Origin: Roseburia sp. AM59-24XD
Lineage (GTDB): Bacteria; Bacillota; Clostridia; Lachnospirales; Lachnospiraceae
NCBI RefSeq assembly: GCF_003478445.1
Contig: NZ_QUET01000015.1
Span: 1-64,000 of the forward strand
Length of the DNA stretch: 64,000 nt
Direction: 5' to 3'
Shown here: piece by piece, positions 28,101 to 36,094 of the stretch
Layout of the letters: each line of letters begins with the position of its first letter
Position numbering within the stretch: the stretch's first letter is position 1
The notes under the pieces: model-generated
The model's database searches: none
What the model was told of the DNA's origin: nothing
The model's input: only the letters and a program-made list of their open reading frames with translations
Translations under genes and position numbers: made by a program

Positions 28101-28665
28101 TTGCCTTATACCACTTGTATACATCCTCAATCGATTTAACCCACTCCGGCGCATTCCAACGTAAAATGCTGACCTTGATATCCGGATTGATCTTTTTGGC
28201 ATCTGCCGCCAGCTGCCAGCCCGGATTACGGAGAACATTTGCCTTCTCATAGCGGCTGCGCTTAGTCGAAGCCTCAGAGCCGGTCGAATTGTTCCGGTCA
28301 TTTCCCATCTCCAGCTTCACATGCGTCATGATCGGATATTTTCCTCCGAACAGATACTGAAGAAGCTCTGCATATGCCTCCGGATTCTGTGCCTTGTAAT
28401 CCATAAGAAGATCACTGGTGGAATTGGCACTCAACAGACCAAAACCCTTATACGTCAATCCGTTCACATTGTTGGCGCGGATATCATTGCCATCCACGGT
28501 AATACTGCCGCTTTTCTCCTTCGCAGCACTCTTCTTCTCCGTCACGCCGCTTTGTACACCTGCTGCCTGCGTTTTCACGCCCCCACCGCAAAACGGCATA
28601 CCGGTCACAAGAAGCGACAGACTCAGAATACCAACACATACTCTTTGAAACACCCTGCATCTCAT
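25183..28665 (-). CDS. Secreted GH59-like glycosidase with C-terminal LRR module
   Basis: Large (1160 residues) exported enzyme, probably a beta-galactosidase of the GH59 (galactocerebrosidase) type. Domains: signal peptide (1 to about 35, ending TQAAG); TIM-barrel with YKGFGLLSANSTSDLLMDY, putative acid/base Glu in NPNVNEAW (about 212) and nucleophile Glu in VWNSEAQAVF (about 310); beta-sandwich; a laminin-G/DUF1080-like sugar-binding region (about 590-790); a further beta domain; a Pro/Thr-rich linker (PVTPAPVTPAP); and a BspA-type leucine-rich module (KKLQIKSKKLTFIGKNAF). ATG at 28665 follows AGGAGG. It is divergent from an AraC regulator. Substrate is inferred: a plant beta-galactan or similar. 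Confidence 0.82.
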   Translation of the reverse strand: MRCRVFQRVCVGILSLSLLVTGMPFCGGGVKTQAAGVQSGVTEKKSAAKEKSGSITVDGNDIRANNVNGLTYKGFGLLSANSTSDLLMDYKAQNPEAYAELLQYLFGGKYPIMTHVKLEMGNDRNNSTGSEASTKRSRYEKANVLRNPGWQLAADAKKINPDIKVSILRWNAPEWVKSIEDVYKWYKATILAAYRQYGYMVDYINPNVNEAWNKKTDVDYTKKFAGWIASENEKTIPDAKERALFQKIKLVVSDEATSISSDIVASMKSDGGFYHAVDVVGYHYTTSDDKNGGMKWLAEGADKEVWNSEAQAVFSNSAFRPSNNVKDPTTEGTGLGGTGSALEMGNTFIKGFVKSRRTHVVYQPAIGSFYEGGQFSFKELVSARDPWSGWIHYDAGLLVLAHLSKFAVTGWENEDNTAGIWRAIPEASNSTASGTNPVDGRRGGENYMTLAAPSKDAFSSVVVNDSEYPMSYQINVKNMKLSDNQKLAVWETRAADDGRFNENYMKCTGSVSAGEDGSYVVKVKPFSVVTVTTLDVDDDEEHTKALPVEGERTVLDTDETGDAQDTSNGILYADDFEYTGKRVAVIATHGAVSQETEDYISSRGGDSGAMARYTHTLNGAFEAYKTVDGNRVLRQQLDQTENGVGHSWNDGDAVTLLGDFRWCNYTASVDVLFENNVSKAYGSVAIRQTGGSQKLEDSSGYTFRVSASGAWKLYRKDKVVLSGTASDQESFKKGAFVWNNLKLKGAGATITAYINNCPVAEYTDENPITSGRIGLGSSYTHTEFDNLRVMKIKGYVPYYTELLDNMETYDLTPEKNTKLVYQGTWSHANGKGMYVYQRSMSETSEAGASLTYSFTGTGMEVLAKTSEAGTVLVSVDGGQPEERKLQKADNMNMSCSVSGLEYKKHTVTIALKEGKFFVDMVGVLGDVCEISDENTLTENWKDKRNNDPTVIPTQTPTPEGPEEALIPDALTTPVPTVPPIVYTTPSPVTPAPVTPAPQETAPSPVKTPTTSGQPYATPVVSGTPDGTGQIAQTQAPQDQYFTSGNATYRIISAKKKTAAFVGLQKKNVKAFVIPASVKDKRTGKAVVYRVTAIDKKAFAGCGKLKKLQIKSKKLTFIGKNAFAGIQKKAVISCPSACRKAYRKLITAKTGFKKKTMKILF

Positions 28666-28690
28666 TCCAAATACCTCCTGTTTTTTGCCC

Positions 28691-28723
28691 GCCAATGTTC
28701 ACATCCACAACATGAATATTGGC
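28691..28723 (-). promoter_or_regulatory. Inverted repeat in the GH59-like gene leader
   Basis: Eleven-base arms GCCAATGTTCA and TGAATATTGGC (one mismatch) separated by eleven bases, just upstream of the ribosome binding site. A weak promoter (-35 TTGAAA at 28745-28750) lies behind it. Position suggests an operator for repression or an mRNA hairpin. Confidence 0.55.
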
Positions 28724-28762
28724 ATTTATTTACTTTACCAGATATTTCAATTTTACAGTTTA

Positions 28763-28791
28763 TTGATATTTACGGCAATCAATGATATTAT
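28763..28791 (+). promoter_or_regulatory. Promoter of the araC-type gene
   Basis: -35 TTGATA (28763-28768), 17-base spacer, -10 TATTAT (28786-28791). Confidence 0.7.
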
Positions 28792-28847
28792 CATATTTGA
28801 ACAAAATGAACATATATATATCAGAGCATTTTAAGAAAGGAGAGCTT

Positions 28848-29678
28848 ATGTGGTTTATCTGTTATCCTGACATCACTCCGGTTAAGGAGCTTCCGTTTTA
28901 TACAATCAGCGTCGGTATGCACCTGTGGCAGTACCCGACACCACGCGAAAACGGCTATCCGTATCCGCAGTTTCTTTACAGCAACAAAGGCAGCGGAAAG
29001 CTGATCACCGAGGGAAAGACACATATTATCCCGGAGCATTCGATCATATTTCTGCCTGCCAATGTTCCCCACTACTATGAGGCGGTCACGGAGGACATCT
29101 GGGACGTGCGCTGGTTTGTGCCTTACGGCGATGGAACGGTTGCTCTGTTAAAGCAGTTTGGCTTTGACCGGTGCCGCATTTTTCCGATCACCAATCTTGG
29201 TGCTCTCGATGAGATCCACAATAAAATCCATATGGCGTTTCAGATCAACACAAAGGAAAGCATCTTTTTCTCGGCATCCTACACCTATGAATTCCTGTTT
29301 GAGTTTTACCGCCAGTACAAGGAGCATTCCTCTCCGAAATCTGCACAGTACCGCCGCCGTCTTACGCCACTGATCGAATTTATTGAACATAATTTTGACT
29401 CGGAGATCACACAGCCGATGCTCTGCGAGCAGCTTCACGTCTCGCCGCAGCATCTGTGCCGGATGTTCCGCGAGTGTCTAAATACCCGTCCGATGGCATA
29501 TGTGACACAGATCCGGCTGCGTCATGCCAGCGAGCTTCTGGCACATTCCGAACTGAGCGTCTCGCAGATCAGTGAGCGTGTCGGATTTAATAATCTGAAT
29601 TATTTCTGCAAAGAATTTAAACGACACTCCGGCATGACGCCGACCACCTACCGCAACCATACATTGAACCAGCTATAG
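28848..29678 (+). CDS. AraC-family transcriptional regulator
   Basis: Sugar-responsive activator type. The 276-residue protein has a cupin-like N-terminal ligand-binding domain (about 1-150, with HIIPEHSIIFLPANVPHYYE) and a C-terminal pair of HTH motifs (QPMLCEQLHVSPQHLCRMFR and LSVSQISERVGFNNLNYFCK) ending in HSGMTPTTYR. AAAGGAGA precedes ATG at 28848; a longer in-frame start is less likely. It is divergent from the GH59-like enzyme and probably controls it in response to a released sugar. Confidence 0.92.
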   Translation: MWFICYPDITPVKELPFYTISVGMHLWQYPTPRENGYPYPQFLYSNKGSGKLITEGKTHIIPEHSIIFLPANVPHYYEAVTEDIWDVRWFVPYGDGTVALLKQFGFDRCRIFPITNLGALDEIHNKIHMAFQINTKESIFFSASYTYEFLFEFYRQYKEHSSPKSAQYRRRLTPLIEFIEHNFDSEITQPMLCEQLHVSPQHLCRMFRECLNTRPMAYVTQIRLRHASELLAHSELSVSQISERVGFNNLNYFCKEFKRHSGMTPTTYRNHTLNQL

Positions 29679-29691
29679 AAAAGAGGTCCCT

Positions 29692-30356
29692 ATGAATCAT
29701 AATCTTCATCCGATTTTCCGCGGATTGACTACAGGCGAATATCAGGAGCTGACCAACCATACCCGCATTCATGAGAAGGAATTTACAAAGGGGGCACTGA
29801 TCTTCCAGAACGCCGACCTTGTCACGGAGACCGGCATTATCCTGACCGGCAGTGTTCATATTGAAAATACGGACTTCTGGGGCAGCACAAGTCTGTTAAG
29901 CGAGGTGGGTGCCGGCGGTGTATTTGCCGAGACCTACAGCTTAAGCCATGAGCCGATGATGGTGGATGTTGTGGCGGCAAGCGACTGCCGGATCCTTTTT
30001 ATGGATGTCACATTTCTTCGCGATAACAGCTTGTCCGGATATTCGTGGCATCAAAAAATGCTGAGCAATATGCTCAGCATTTCTGTCCACAAAAATCTTA
30101 CCCTGTCCCACCGCATTTTCTGCACCAGCCCGAAAACCATCCGCGAACGTCTGCTCACTTATCTTTCCTCCCAGTCTCAGAAATGCGGAAGCAGAAGCTT
30201 GAGATACCGTTCAACCGCCAGCAGATGGCAGATTTCTTAAATCTGGACCGCAGTGCGCTCTCCAAGGAGCTCGGCAAAATGCGGGATGATGGATTTCTTA
30301 CATTTCACAAGAATTCATTTACTCTGCTACATCCTGCTTTGAATGAATCTCACTAA
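29692..30356 (+). CDS. Crp/Fnr-family regulator (one-base frameshift near 30189)
   Basis: Probable transcription regulator. The N-terminal cyclic-nucleotide-binding-like domain (GALIFQNADLVTETGIILTG) is followed by the dimer helix and a C-terminal winged HTH (PFNRQQMADFLNLDRSALSK). Restoring one A near 30189 joins QKCGKQKLEIPFNRQQ and gives 221 residues. No cysteine cluster for an Fe-S centre of FNR type is visible, so the signal is unknown. It follows the araC gene by 13 bases and converges with cstA, overlapping its end by 38 bases. Confidence 0.88.
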
Positions 30357-32007
30357 GCTTCTTTAAACAACTGATTGCAACCATAACACCAAGTACCATC
30401 AGAAGAACTGCAACGATCAACTGCAGTCCGTCGATCAAAAATACTGCTTTACCTGCAGCAATGTTTGATACCAGTGCGATCGTCTTCTGGATCAGTGCCG
30501 TGAAGGTTACAACAAGCATAACAACCATTGGGATGTACAATGTCCAGCCGGTTCTTCCTGTTGTCTTTAAGAATACAGCCAGTGCGATCAGTACAAGTGC
30601 TGCTAACAGCTGGTTTGCAGAACCAAACAGCGGCCATACGTTGTTGTATCCGCCCAGAGTCAGAAGGAAACCGAAGAATAATGTGATCACCGTTGCAAAA
30701 TATTTATTCGTAAGTACACGCTGTACCGGTGTCATCTTTGCGGTATCTGTTGTATCTCCAAGGAACAGCTCCTGGAAGGACATTCTACCGATACGGGCAA
30801 CGGAATCGAGTGAGGTAAGTGCCAGTGCAGATACACACATTGTCATAAATACAGTTGCGAGCTGCACCGGAACACCGAGCTTCTCAAGGAAACCTGCAAC
30901 ACCTGCAGAGAAGATTGCAAATGGGGTACCGTCCGGCTTTGTTCCATTGACGGCAACAGCGCCGACAACAACAAGTGCTACAACACCGAGAAGTGACTCA
31001 ACGATCATTGCGCCATAACCGATCATCGGCGTATCCTTCTCATTGCTTACTGTCTTTGATGATGTACCGGAAGAAACGAGACTGTGGAATCCGGATACGG
31101 CACCACAGGCGATCGTTACAAACAATGTCGGGAACAGACCCTGACCGCCAATGTTAAATCCGTTATATGCATTCAGCTTCATGGTTGGGTGTGCGAAAAG
31201 AACACCGATCACTGCACCGAAGATCATACCTAACAGCATGAAGGTTGTCATGTAATCTCTTGGCTGCATCAGAAGCCACATTGGCATAACAGATGCCAGG
31301 AACAGATAAACCATGATGATTCCGATCCACGCATTCTTTGTCTGATAGATCGGCAGATGCATACCGATGGCAAACATCACAACCAGAAGTGCGATTGCAA
31401 CAACGGCTTTCACAACCTCGTTCATTTTGCCGACCTTTTTCTGGATCAGACCGAAAACAACAGCGACTAATATAAACAACATGGAAATAGATGCGGCTGC
31501 GGAGTTTGCATAGGCAACGTTGCTGTCCTCCAGTCCCTTACCGACAAAGGTTCCTGCTACCATATCGGTGAAGGCTGCGATAACAAGAAGTGTGAACAGC
31601 CAGCAAAACAACATAAACAGCTTACGTCCTGCTTTACCGATATATTTCTCAATGATCATTCCCATGGACTTTCCTTCGTTCTTAACAGAAGCGTACAGAG
31701 AACCGAAATCCTGAACGGCTCCGAAGAAAAGACCGCCGATGATCAGCCATAACAAAACCGGAACCCATCCAAATACGGATGCCAAAATTGGTCCGGTCAC
31801 AGGACCTGCACCTGCGATGGATGAAAACTGATGGGCAAATACCGTAAATTTGGAGGATGGCACATAATCCTCACCATCTTCAAACTGGTACGCCGGCGTC
31901 TTTGCCTTCTCGTCCAGTCCCCACTTTTTAGCAAGCCATCTTCCATAGAAAAGATAACCCGCACCAAGAGCAACAATGCTGATCAATACGATTACTAATC
32001 CATTCAT
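30319..32007 (-). CDS. cstA: CstA-family carbon starvation protein/transporter
   Basis: Polytopic membrane transporter; CstA-family members import pyruvate or peptides. The 562-residue protein has many hydrophobic segments and conserved PVTGPILASVFGW, GAVQDFGSLYASV and SGFHSLVSSGTSSKTVSNE. ATG at 32007 is chosen since homology begins at MNGLVIVLISIVALGAGYLF with AAAGAGG ahead. The upstream T-box shows that its expression depends on the charging of a tRNA, which argues for amino acid or peptide uptake rather than a general carbon role. Confidence 0.93.
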   Translation of the reverse strand: MNGLVIVLISIVALGAGYLFYGRWLAKKWGLDEKAKTPAYQFEDGEDYVPSSKFTVFAHQFSSIAGAGPVTGPILASVFGWVPVLLWLIIGGLFFGAVQDFGSLYASVKNEGKSMGMIIEKYIGKAGRKLFMLFCWLFTLLVIAAFTDMVAGTFVGKGLEDSNVAYANSAAASISMLFILVAVVFGLIQKKVGKMNEVVKAVVAIALLVVMFAIGMHLPIYQTKNAWIGIIMVYLFLASVMPMWLLMQPRDYMTTFMLLGMIFGAVIGVLFAHPTMKLNAYNGFNIGGQGLFPTLFVTIACGAVSGFHSLVSSGTSSKTVSNEKDTPMIGYGAMIVESLLGVVALVVVGAVAVNGTKPDGTPFAIFSAGVAGFLEKLGVPVQLATVFMTMCVSALALTSLDSVARIGRMSFQELFLGDTTDTAKMTPVQRVLTNKYFATVITLFFGFLLTLGGYNNVWPLFGSANQLLAALVLIALAVFLKTTGRTGWTLYIPMVVMLVVTFTALIQKTIALVSNIAAGKAVFLIDGLQLIVAVLLMVLGVMVAISCLKKLSEIHSKQDVAE

Positions 32008-32090
32008 AATATTACCTCTTTCCTTTGGGTGTTTGATTATTTCCACGGCTTTTATTTTACGGGAATGAATTATTTCCGGTAAAATAAAAA

Positions 32091-32139
32091 AGCCCTCGTC
32101 TTAAAAAATGCTTATCGCATTTTATCAAAGACGAAAGCT
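32091..32139 (-). terminator. T-box terminator before cstA
   Basis: On the minus strand an AGC..TCGTCTT arm pairs with AAGACGA..GCT, followed by six T. It directly follows the T-box sequence and lies about 85 bases before the cstA start. Confidence 0.85.
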
Positions 32140-32440
32140 GATATCTTCCGCGGTACCACTTTAATTGCCGCATATGCGACCTCTCTGTCCTATCTCCTGA
32201 AATATCTGACGTCTCATTAACCGGTATAGCCTTATAGACATCGTGGATACTTCTTCAATAAGCTTCTCTGTAACGGGAGAATCCCGGTGACACTTACCGT
32301 CGCAGCCACGCTGCCATTTCAGTGCACTTCTCTCAGAGGATAGCTCTCCGATCTGCATACTGTCTCGCACCTGCCGACAGCTCTCTGCCATGCGTTCCGA
32401 TCAGAAAACCCTGTTCTGTTCATCGAATTTGTTTTGTTCG
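32140..32440 (-). ncRNA. T-box riboswitch controlling cstA
   Basis: The minus strand has the T-box core AAAGTGGTACCGCGGAAG (about 32144-32164), a Stem I distal AGAGAGC..GGTGCGAG pattern (about 32366-32384), and a CTCCCGTTACAGAG block like those of Firmicute T-boxes. Uncharged tRNA should favour the antiterminator. I could not settle the specifier codon; candidates lie in AGAGCTATCC at 32338-32347 (CTA, ATC or TCC). Confidence 0.85.
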
Positions 32441-32446
32441 ACAAAA

Positions 32447-32475
32447 AAGATACCACTTTGATTTTTGCTTGTCAA
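32447..32475 (-). promoter_or_regulatory. Promoter of the T-box-cstA transcript
   Basis: Minus-strand TTGACA (32470-32475), 17-base spacer, TATCTT (32447-32452). Confidence 0.75.
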
Positions 32476-32517
32476 TAGTTTTTTTAATTTTAATGATGAA
32501 TTATATTCATCTTTCTA

Positions 32518-32600
32518 TGCTCCAAGATGTTTTTTTAACACATCAAAAATACGCTCCTTCTGTGCCGGTTTGAGTACATAATCATCCGGCTTAAGCTGCA
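32518..32600 (-). pseudogene. Possible remnant of a receiver domain
   Basis: A start-less frame reads LKPDDYVLKPAQKERIF and DVLKKHLGA before a stop. It resembles the end of CheY-type receivers (xADDYxxKP..). No upstream part is present: the purF-like gene ends here in another frame. It may be chance. Confidence 0.3.
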
Positions 32601-32614
32601 GTATTTTCTTACTG

Positions 32615-34021
32615 TTATTCCCTGCCGTCCCAGCAGTAGGTACAAAGCTTACAGCGGTCGATCTCCACCGCATCCAGCATATCGTCCAGACGATTAAAGC
32701 GAAGGGACGTAAAGTTTAATTCTTTACGGATCTCCTCCACCATCTGCTCATACTTTGGCGATTCCGGATCTGTGTACTCCTGCAGGATCTCATCTGTCAC
32801 CTCTGTTCCTTCCAGCTTCTCGATCACACGTCTTGTGATCAGATCCATCTCGGAAGAGGAACGCGAGAAGTTAAGGTACTTGCAGCCATACACCAGCGGA
32901 GGGCATGCCGGACGGATATGTACCTCCTTCGCTCCACTCTGATATAAAAACTCGGTTGTCTCGCGAAGCTGTGTTCCGCGCACGATTGAATCGTCGATCA
33001 GAAGCAGGCTCTTATCCTTGATCAGATCCTGTACTGCCAAAAGCTTCATCTTGGCGATCAGATTACGACGGCTCTGGATCGTCGGCATAAACGATCTCGG
33101 CCAAGTCGGTGTATACTTGATAAACGGTCTTGAAAACGGAATGCCGGATGCATTGGCGTAGCCGATCGCATGCGCCACACCGGAGTCCGGAACACCTGCG
33201 ACAATATCCGGCTTCACATTATCGCGCGCTGCCATCTTCGCACCGCAGTTGTAACGCATCCGCTCTACACTGATCCCCTCATAGGAGCTTGCCGGATAGC
33301 CGTAATACACCCATAGGAAGGTACATATCTTCATATCCTTGCCCGGCTGAACCAGCGTCAGACACTGCTCCGGTGTGATCACATCAATCTCGCCGGGTCC
33401 CAGCTCCTTATAATCCTCATAGCCCAGATTCTTGTAGGCAAAGCTTTCAAAGGTCGCACAGAAGCCCTGCTCATTCTTACCGATAACGATCGGAGTTCTT
33501 CCGTATCTGTCTCTTGCAGCATAAATTCCTGCCGGTGTCATCAGAAGCAGTGACAGCGAGCCGTCCACCTGCTCCAGCGCATACTGTATTCCCTCGATGA
33601 GATTCTCCTTCTGGTTGATCAGTGCCGCCACAAGCTCAGTCGCATTGATATCGCCGCCACTCATCTCCAGGAAATGCGCATGACCATGTTCAAAAAGCTT
33701 CTGCGCCAGCTCGTCCTGATTGTTGATCTTGCTTACGGTCGTGATCGCATAGGTTCCGTGATGTGACCGGATGATCAGTGGCTGAGGCTCGAAATCAGAA
33801 ATACATCCGATCCCCATCTCTCCCTGCATCTCCTGAACATCCTTGTCAAACTTTGTCCGGAACGGTGCATTCTCAATATTATGAATGGAACGATTAAACA
33901 CTCCATCCTTATACACTGCCATTCCTCCACGTCTTGTTCCCAGATGGGAATGATAATCAATTCCAAAAAACAGATCAAATACGCAGTCCTGCTTTGACGC
34001 TACTCCAAAAAATCCGCCCAT
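32615..34021 (-). CDS. PurF-like phosphoribosyltransferase lacking the glutaminase Cys
   Basis: Homologue of amidophosphoribosyltransferase, which makes phosphoribosylamine in the first step of purine synthesis. The 468-residue protein has the Ntn-type N-terminal domain with YHSHLGTRRGG and the PRPP site LLLIDDSIVRGTQL, and ends CKLCTYCWDG. True PurF begins, after Met or a propeptide, with the nucleophile CGVFG; here it begins MGGFFGVAS and has no Cys at that place. It may be ammonia-dependent, regulatory or have another substrate. ATG 34021 has AGGA before it; no alternative start gives the missing Cys. The promoter shares its -35 with divergent yitT. Confidence 0.88.
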   Translation of the reverse strand: MGGFFGVASKQDCVFDLFFGIDYHSHLGTRRGGMAVYKDGVFNRSIHNIENAPFRTKFDKDVQEMQGEMGIGCISDFEPQPLIIRSHHGTYAITTVSKINNQDELAQKLFEHGHAHFLEMSGGDINATELVAALINQKENLIEGIQYALEQVDGSLSLLLMTPAGIYAARDRYGRTPIVIGKNEQGFCATFESFAYKNLGYEDYKELGPGEIDVITPEQCLTLVQPGKDMKICTFLWVYYGYPASSYEGISVERMRYNCGAKMAARDNVKPDIVAGVPDSGVAHAIGYANASGIPFSRPFIKYTPTWPRSFMPTIQSRRNLIAKMKLLAVQDLIKDKSLLLIDDSIVRGTQLRETTEFLYQSGAKEVHIRPACPPLVYGCKYLNFSRSSSEMDLITRRVIEKLEGTEVTDEILQEYTDPESPKYEQMVEEIRKELNFTSLRFNRLDDMLDAVEIDRCKLCTYCWDGRE

Positions 34022-34126
34022 GTTTTTCCTCATTTCCGTGCGCACACTGCTTCTGCAATCTGTCCCGGCGCACCAGGGATCAGACCTTTTCTTTCGTTTC
34101 TTCAGTTTCTTGCCAGTCTGTAAAAT

Positions 34127-34155
34127 ATTGTACCAAAACAAAGAAAGGTTTTCAA
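34127..34155 (-). promoter_or_regulatory. Promoter of the purF-like gene
   Basis: Minus-strand TTGAAA (34150-34155), 17-base spacer, TACAAT (34127-34132). Confidence 0.75.
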
Positions 34156-34177
34156 CACCGTGCGTTTCGGTTATAAT
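34149..34177 (+). promoter_or_regulatory. Promoter of the yitT-family gene
   Basis: TTTTCA (34149-34154), 17-base spacer, perfect TATAAT (34172-34177). Its -35 lies on the same bases as the -35 of the divergent purF-like promoter. Confidence 0.7.
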
Positions 34178-34228
34178 GAACTTACACGGGATCGTCCCGC
34201 CAGATCTGATAATCACACAGGAGAAAGT

Positions 34229-35119
34229 ATGAGGCAGCATATGAAACAGACACAAAAAGACTTTTTAGGCAAGATCACCCTTGCAATTGCCGGAATGCTG
34301 ATTTTTTCCGCCGGCATTAATTTTTTCATCGTTCCCGCCGATCTGTATAACGGCGGCATGCTTGGAATCAGCCAGCTGATCCGGACAGTTCTGGTCAAAT
34401 ATCTTCATTTATTTTCCGGCTCCACAGACATTGCCGGTATCATTAACATGATCTTTAATATTCCTCTGTGCTTTATCGCATGGCACTATGTCAGTCGTTC
34501 CTTCTTTGTACGGACGCTGATCTGCGTGATCAGTCAGACGATATTTTTGAGCTTTCTGCCAATCCCATCCACGCCACTGGTCAACGACACACTGACCGCA
34601 AGCATTATCGGCGGCATCGTTGCCGGCTCCGGCATTGGCATCGCCCTGCGCGCCGGCGGCTCAAGCGGAGGACTTGATATTATCGGCATGTACTTTACCA
34701 AGCGATTCAAGGATTTCAGCGTCGGCAGGATCTCCCTCTGCGTCAATGCTGTGATCTACGGGATCTGCGCAGTATTGTTCGGTGTCCAGACTACCATCTA
34801 CTGTATCATTTATTCCGCAGTCAGCATGTTAATGACCGACCGGGCACACACACAGAATATTAACACGGAGGTATTAATATTCACCAAGAACAATCCGGTA
34901 AAGATCATGGATTATATCGTAAAGGATTTTAACCGGGATGCAACCTGGTGGGAGGCACGCGGCGGTTATACCGAGGGTAAGACCTACATGGTCATGGCAG
35001 TTCTTTCCAAATATGAATGTGCCCATCTGCGCCGTGAGCTGCGCCAGATCGATGAACATGCCTTTATTGTTGAGAAAGACGGCATCGGCATTGGCGGCAA
35101 ATACGAAAAACATCTCTGA
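34229..35119 (+). CDS. YitT-family membrane protein
   Basis: Integral membrane protein of the YitT/DUF161 family with a C-terminal DUF2179 domain; the substrate is unknown. The 296-residue protein has five or six hydrophobic segments, starting LAIAGMLIFSAGINFFIVPA, and the family motif GGSSGGLDIIGMY. The cytoplasmic C-terminal part (about 220-290) has TWWEARGGYTEGKTYMVMAV, typical of DUF2179. GGAGA precedes ATG at 34229. It is 42 bases upstream of a CDF transporter and probably cotranscribed. Confidence 0.9.
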   Translation: MRQHMKQTQKDFLGKITLAIAGMLIFSAGINFFIVPADLYNGGMLGISQLIRTVLVKYLHLFSGSTDIAGIINMIFNIPLCFIAWHYVSRSFFVRTLICVISQTIFLSFLPIPSTPLVNDTLTASIIGGIVAGSGIGIALRAGGSSGGLDIIGMYFTKRFKDFSVGRISLCVNAVIYGICAVLFGVQTTIYCIIYSAVSMLMTDRAHTQNINTEVLIFTKNNPVKIMDYIVKDFNRDATWWEARGGYTEGKTYMVMAVLSKYECAHLRRELRQIDEHAFIVEKDGIGIGGKYEKHL

Positions 35120-35161
35120 TCGGCAGATCAAAATATATGCACGAGAGGCTGGTAAATCACA

Positions 35162-36070
35162 TTGAAAAATGAAAATGAAAGTAAAATGAAAAACGAAAAA
35201 AGGATCATGAATATTTCTCTGATCGGCAGTATTCTTTTCATGCTGTCAGAGGGAATCATGGCATATGTCACGAAATCACATTCCCTGTTGATGGACTGTA
35301 TTTTTGACGTAACGGATCTGATCATGATCGGACCGTTTCTTCTGCTGGTACCGCTGCTTTACAAGCCGGTCACGGAGAAAAGACCCTACGGCTTTTCCCA
35401 GGTAGAGTCTTTGTTTGTCGTGATCAAATACAGTGTTTTGCTGGCGATCACCGCCAGCCTTGTCTGGGACAATATCCGTTCCCTGCTGCACGGCGGACGT
35501 CAGGTGGACGGCGGCAAGATTGCTTTTTTTGAGCTTGCCGTCTGTCTCGGCTGTCTGATCATTTATCTTCTGCTGCACTATTTCAGTAGGCGCTATGCAT
35601 CACTTACGATCAAAGCGGAAATCTACATCTGGAAGCTGGATGTGATCTCCAGTCTCGGTGTATCGATTGCCTTTTTCGTCCAGATGGCACTTCACCGGAC
35701 CGATTACGCATGGCTCGCCGCCTATGTTGACCCGGTCGTTGCGATTGTCATGGCATGTCTGCTTCTGGTCGAACCGGTCAAGATGATCATTGTGAACCTC
35801 AAAAGTCTCGTTTTGTTTGCACCGGAAGAGGAGATCATGGATATGATCCGCCACGTTGCCGAACATCATATGGATAAGGTCCATTATGACATTGAATTTC
35901 TCGACGTGATCCAGACCGGGCGCAAAACCTGGGTGGAAATCTACATGACAAGCCACAACAATCTGATCAATACCACGATCCTTTTGCAGCTTCGCAACGA
36001 GATCCGTGAAGAATTAAAAAAGTCCTTCGATCAGGTTTATGTCGAGCTGATTCCAAGTCTGCCGGACTGA
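35162..36070 (+). CDS. Cation diffusion facilitator family transporter
   Basis: Probable divalent metal/proton antiporter of the CDF family. The 302-residue protein has six hydrophobic segments; the transport-site acids are in SLLMDCIFDVTD (segment 2) and YIWKLDVISSLG (segment 5), and the C-terminal cytoplasmic domain (about 215-300) is present. The usual HxxxD of zinc exporters is absent, so iron, manganese or another cation is possible. The annotated start is TTG at 35162; ATG codons at 35186 or 35207 are alternatives. Confidence 0.85.
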   Translation: MKNENESKMKNEKRIMNISLIGSILFMLSEGIMAYVTKSHSLLMDCIFDVTDLIMIGPFLLLVPLLYKPVTEKRPYGFSQVESLFVVIKYSVLLAITASLVWDNIRSLLHGGRQVDGGKIAFFELAVCLGCLIIYLLLHYFSRRYASLTIKAEIYIWKLDVISSLGVSIAFFVQMALHRTDYAWLAAYVDPVVAIVMACLLLVEPVKMIIVNLKSLVLFAPEEEIMDMIRHVAEHHMDKVHYDIEFLDVIQTGRKTWVEIYMTSHNNLINTTILLQLRNEIREELKKSFDQVYVELIPSLPD

Positions 36071-36086
36071 TTCGGGCAGATTTTTT
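36058..36086 (+). terminator. Terminator after the CDF gene
   Basis: Stem TCTGCC/GGCAGA followed by six T, overlapping the stop codon. Confidence 0.8.
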
Positions 36087-36094
36087 CGTATTTA

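Larger units (their letters stand above)
32008..32614 (-). other. Long cstA leader region and gene remnant
   Basis: No intact gene. It holds, from right to left, a possible remnant of a response-regulator receiver tail (32518-32600), the T-box promoter (32447-32475), the T-box (about 32090-32440) and its terminator; these are listed separately. Confidence 0.7.

Noticed and set aside
34022..34255. N-terminal extension of the purF-like protein
   Set aside because: It would run through both divergent promoters and does not supply the missing Cys motif.
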